Shown here piece by piece: positions 5,806-8,155 of a stretch of DNA of 8,155 nt (positions are counted from its first letter, which is position 1; each line of letters starts with the position of its first letter). A program made the position numbers and the translations under genes. The stretch is from Gaiellasilicea sp046594445 (lineage in GTDB: Bacteria > Actinomycetota > Thermoleophilia > Gaiellales > Gaiellaceae): assembly GCA_046594445.1 (NCBI GenBank), contig JBKJSM010000048.1, positions 1-8,155 on the forward strand, read 5' to 3'. The notes beneath the pieces were generated by a model. It was given only the letters and a program-made list of their open reading frames with translations, searched no databases and was not told the origin of the DNA.

Positions 5806-6028
5806 GGGGTACATGGAAGGTCCGGCCGCGGACGAGGCCGAGCGCCGGCTCGACGAGCTCGAGCGCGGGATCGAGCAGCCGAGCGAGGAGCGCCTCGCCG
5901 TCTTCGGCGCGACCGCGGACGACCCCGAGAAGCACTTCCTCGGCTGGCGCGACGACGTCGATCCCGACGAGCTCTTCGCCTCCGGAGAGGCCTGGGGAAT
6001 CTCGGTGGTTCGGCGTCCTGCCGGCTAG
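5798..6028 (+). CDS. 76-aa acidic hypothetical protein
   Basis: A small, acidic, soluble protein. Residues about 10-31 (DEAERRLDELERGIEQPSEE and nearby) are predicted helical. The rest contains ATADDPEKHFLGWRDDVDPDEL, split by aromatic residues (F47, W50), and a C-terminal GISVVRRP segment. I see no signal peptide, membrane segment or cysteine, and I recognise no named domain. The start is ATG 5798 with GGAG 7 nt upstream inside the VOC gene; ATG 5813 is a poorer alternative, with its purines only 3 nt away. It overlaps the VOC gene by 8 nt, and its stop is followed directly by the start of the 81-aa membrane protein. The tight packing and GC-rich third positions support real coding. Function unknown. 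Confidence 0.72.
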   Translation: MPRGYMEGPAADEAERRLDELERGIEQPSEERLAVFGATADDPEKHFLGWRDDVDPDELFASGEAWGISVVRRPAG

Positions 6029-6274
6029 ATGGTTCTTCAGGCAGTCCAGATCGCCTTCGCGATTGCGGTCGTCTCGGCCTTCGGTGCACTCCAGCTCAAG
6101 CTGGTGCGCCCCGACGACCTGCGCTATCTGCTCGTCAACCTGATCGCGGCCGCCGGGCTCGCCGTCACCGCCGTGATCTCCTTCCAGATCGGGTTCGTGA
6201 TCACGAACGTGGCCTGGGCACTGGTGTCGGCAGCGTCGCTGATCGCGCTGGTGCGCGCACGTCGTCGCAGCTAG
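6029..6274 (+). CDS. 81-aa CBU_0592-like small membrane protein
   Basis: A small integral membrane protein with three hydrophobic stretches, at about residues 5-24, 34-52 and 54-75, ending in a basic RARRRS tail that probably stays in the cytoplasm. The segment YLLVNLIAAAGL, then QIGFVITNVAWALVSAASL, resembles the CBU_0592-type membrane protein family, known only from conservation and with no established function. The ATG follows the upstream TAG without a gap and has no clear ribosome-binding site, so it is probably translated by re-initiation after the 76-aa gene. Together with the VOC gene it forms a compact three-gene unit. I assign the family from memory of its pattern and have not checked it by search. 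Confidence 0.72.
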   Translation: MVLQAVQIAFAIAVVSAFGALQLKLVRPDDLRYLLVNLIAAAGLAVTAVISFQIGFVITNVAWALVSAASLIALVRARRRS

Positions 6275-6308
6275 CGATCCGCGCCGGAGCGGCGTTCGGC
6301 GGGTGCGA

Positions 6309-6314
6309 TACAAC
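6309..6314 (+). promoter_or_regulatory. Candidate -10 element for a leaderless korA transcript
   Basis: TACAAC lies at exactly -12 to -7 if transcription starts at the G of the korA GTG (6321). It matches 4 of 6 bases of TATAAT, and the gap has an AT-rich patch that stands out from its surroundings. No Shine-Dalgarno sequence is found within 14 nt of the GTG, which agrees with a leaderless mRNA, common in actinobacteria. No clear -35 element is visible. Confidence 0.35.
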
Positions 6315-6320
6315 TAGTAC

Positions 6321-8155
6321 GTGACCAAAGCTGTCGAGCAGCTCGAGCAGGTGACGATCCGCTTTGCGGGGGACTCGGGTGACGGCATGCAGCTGACGGG
6401 CGATCGCTTTACGAGCGAGACCGCCGTGATGGGGAACGACCTCTCGACACTGCCCGACTTCCCGGCCGAGATCAGGGCGCCGGCCGGCTCGCTCCCGGGC
6501 GTCTCCGGCTTCCAGCTCCACTTCGCCGACCACGACATCCTCACTCCCGGCGACGCGCCCAACGTGCTCGTGGCGATGAACCCGGCGGCACTGCGGACGA
6601 ACATCGGCGACCTGCCCAAGGGCGGCACGCTGATCGTCGATACGGATCAGTTCAAGGAGCGCAACCTCGACAAGGCGGGCTACAAGTCGAACCCGCTCGA
6701 CGACGGCTCGCTCGCCGACTTCCACGTCCACGACGTTGCGCTCACCTCGATGACGGTCGGGGCGCTGAAGGGGATCGTGGGGATCACCCCGCGCGAGGCC
6801 GAGCGCTCGAAGAACTTCTTCGCGCTCGGGCTGATGAGCTGGCTCTACAACCGGCCGACCGACGGGACGCTCGGCTTCATCGAGCAGAAGTTCGGCAAGC
6901 GGCCCGAGATCGCGCAGGCGAACGCGACCGCCTTCAAGGCGGGCTACGCCTACGGTGAGACCTCCGAGGACTTCGCGGTCAGCTACGAGATCGCGCCGGC
7001 GAAGATGGCGCCGGGCGTCTACCGGCAGATCACGGGCAACGTCGCGCTCGCGTACGGCCTGATCGCCGCTTCGAAGCTCTCCGGACTCGACCTCTTCCTC
7101 GGCGCCTATCCGATCACGCCCGCGAGTTCGATCCTGGAGGAGCTGGCGCGGCACAAGAGCTTCGGCGTCCGTACCTTCCAGGCCGAGGACGAGATCGCCG
7201 CGGTCGGCGCCGCGCTCGGGGCGGCCTTCGGCGGCTCGCTCGGCGTCACGACGTCGGCGGGGCCGGGGATCGTGCTCAAGCAGGAGACGATCGGGCTAGG
7301 GATCATGCTCGAGCTGCCGCTGCTGATCCTCGACATCCAGCGCGCGGGCCCCTCGACCGGGATGCCGACGAAGCCCGAGCAGGCCGATTTGCTGATGGTG
7401 ATGTTCGGGCGCAACTCCGAGAGCCCGGTGCCGGTGCTCGCGGCCTCAACGCCGTCGCAGTGTTTCCACGCCGCGATCGAGGCGGCACGGATCGCGATCA
7501 AGTACCGCACGCCGGTCTACCTCCTCAGCGACGCCTATCTCGCGAACGGCTCCGAGCCGTGGCTGATCCCGGACGTTGCGTCGCTGCCGGACATCTCGAC
7601 GCAGTTCGCAACCGTCGGTGAGGACGAGTTCCTCCCGTACGCGCGCGACCCCGAGACGCTCGCGCGGCCGTGGGCGATCCCCGGCACGCCCGGGCTGGAG
7701 CACCGGATCGGCGGGCTCGAGAAGGCGGACGTCACCGGCGCGATCTCCTACGACGCCGAGAACCACGACCTGATGACGCGGCTGCGGGCGGCGAAGGTGG
7801 CCGGGATTGCGAACGACATCCCGCTGCTCGAGGTCGACGACCCCGGCGGCGCCGACACGCTGGTGCTGGGCTGGGGCTCGACCTACGGCCCGATCGGCGC
7901 CGCCGTCAAGCGCGTCCGCCGCGCCGGCCTGCATGTCGCGCAGGCGCACCTCCACTACCTGAACCCGTTCCCGCTGAACCTGGGCGACGTGCTGCGCACC
8001 TACGACAAGGTCCTGATCCCGGAGATGAACCTCGGCCAGCTGCTCAAGCTCGTCCGCGCCGAGTTCCTCGTCGACGCCGTCGGCTACAACCGCGTCCGCG
8101 GCACCCCCTTCAAGGCGTCCGAGCTGGCCGAGGCGATCACGGCGCTGGTGGAGCA
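6321..8155 (+). CDS. korA: 2-oxoglutarate:ferredoxin oxidoreductase, fused gamma-alpha subunit (3' end cut by window)
   Basis: An unbroken frame of 611 codons runs from GTG 6321 to the window edge; I translated it fully and found no stop or frameshift. The N-terminal gamma-type domain (about 10-195) starts with FAGDSGDGMQLTG (15-27) and contains GNDLSTLPDFPAEIRAPAG. The alpha domain begins near residue 238 and has YPITPAS (263-269), AEDEIAA (288-294, Glu near the thiamine diphosphate site), TSAGPG (311-316) and the family signature RAGPSTGMPTKPEQADL (341-357). The C-terminal part has GWGSTYGP and LNPFPLN. This is the fused form seen in mycobacterial KorA. With KorB (thiamine diphosphate and 4Fe-4S) it oxidatively decarboxylates 2-oxoglutarate to succinyl-CoA, reducing ferredoxin. 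It is probably only a few residues short of complete. TAG at 6315-6317 is in frame upstream, so GTG 6321 is the first possible start. A related 2-oxoacid specificity cannot be excluded. Confidence 0.93.
   Translation, partial: MTKAVEQLEQVTIRFAGDSGDGMQLTGDRFTSETAVMGNDLSTLPDFPAEIRAPAGSLPGVSGFQLHFADHDILTPGDAPNVLVAMNPAALRTNIGDLPKGGTLIVDTDQFKERNLDKAGYKSNPLDDGSLADFHVHDVALTSMTVGALKGIVGITPREAERSKNFFALGLMSWLYNRPTDGTLGFIEQKFGKRPEIAQANATAFKAGYAYGETSEDFAVSYEIAPAKMAPGVYRQITGNVALAYGLIAASKLSGLDLFLGAYPITPASSILEELARHKSFGVRTFQAEDEIAAVGAALGAAFGGSLGVTTSAGPGIVLKQETIGLGIMLELPLLILDIQRAGPSTGMPTKPEQADLLMVMFGRNSESPVPVLAASTPSQCFHAAIEAARIAIKYRTPVYLLSDAYLANGSEPWLIPDVASLPDISTQFATVGEDEFLPYARDPETLARPWAIPGTPGLEHRIGGLEKADVTGAISYDAENHDLMTRLRAAKVAGIANDIPLLEVDDPGGADTLVLGWGSTYGPIGAAVKRVRRAGLHVAQAHLHYLNPFPLNLGDVLRTYDKVLIPEMNLGQLLKLVRAEFLVDAVGYNRVRGTPFKASELAEAITALVE

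Noticed and set aside
5170..5814. 214-codon minus-strand frame opposite the VOC gene
   Set aside because: Shares triplet register with the VOC gene and shows no domain; a shadow frame.
6282..6294. Small hairpin CGCCG-GAG-CGGCG after the 81-aa membrane protein gene
   Set aside because: 5-bp stem, 3-nt loop and no T-tract; too weak to call a terminator.
6201..7154. 317-codon minus-strand open frame opposite korA (and a similar one at 7446-7955)
   Set aside because: Both are in register with korA, which has clear family motifs throughout; no recognisable domain on the minus strand.
1..8155. CRISPR array, tRNA/rRNA genes, insertion sequences, toxin-antitoxin or phage-defence modules
   Set aside because: Looked for spaced direct repeats, tRNA-like cloverleaf ends, terminal inverted repeats, transposase motifs and paired small toxin genes; none found.

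Overview
The window is GC-rich throughout, has strongly GC-biased third codon positions, and uses GTG and TTG starts alongside ATG. Gene content fits a high-GC actinobacterium: a cupin of the 'WHSHED...TLNTG' type, a zinc-ribbon/coiled-coil membrane protein, and a mycobacterial-type fused 2-oxoglutarate:ferredoxin oxidoreductase alpha subunit. A Thermoleophilia-like soil lineage (Gaiellales/Solirubrobacterales) is my best guess. This rests on general impression, not on a marker gene. I see no rRNA, tRNA, CRISPR array, insertion sequence or phage gene.

Layout. (1) 1-1582, plus strand: the 3' end of a class I SAM-dependent methyltransferase, overlapping by 8 nt an O-antigen ligase/polymerase-type membrane protein. 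This looks like the end of a surface-polysaccharide cluster. (2) 1403-2239, minus strand: a zinc-ribbon membrane protein with a long alpha-helical region. Its last 59 codons run antisense through the ligase gene. (3) 2302-3267, minus strand: a LysR-type regulator, divergent from (4) 3368-5228, plus strand: an apparent operon of a small cupin, an unrecognised 55-codon ORF joined to both neighbours by GTGA stop/start overlaps, an RraA-family (HMG-aldolase-like) protein, and a LysE/RhtB-type exporter. (5) 5299-6274, plus strand: a VOC (glyoxalase/extradiol dioxygenase fold) protein, a 76-aa acidic protein of unknown function, and an 81-aa membrane protein resembling the CBU_0592 family. These are packed with overlaps or zero spacing. 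(6) 6321-8155 (edge), plus strand: the nearly complete korA gene, encoding a fused gamma-alpha subunit of 2-oxoglutarate:ferredoxin oxidoreductase. korB would be expected just beyond the window.

How the genes may work together. The LysR gene and the cupin-RraA-LysE unit have the classic layout of a regulator and its divergently transcribed target operon. The members suggest handling of a small carboxylated or amino-acid-like metabolite: possible sensing by LysR, a cupin enzyme or binding protein, a metal-dependent lyase fold, and an exporter. The substrate cannot be read from sequence. korA belongs to central carbon metabolism and seems to have its own promoter, possibly giving a leaderless mRNA.

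The points most worth checking are the small ORF in the cupin-RraA gap, which competes with a hairpin/T-tract reading of the same bases; the antisense C-terminal tail of the zinc-ribbon protein; and the LysR/cupin/RraA/LysE unit as a possible undescribed metabolite-handling operon. Nothing here is clearly a new defence or mobile system.
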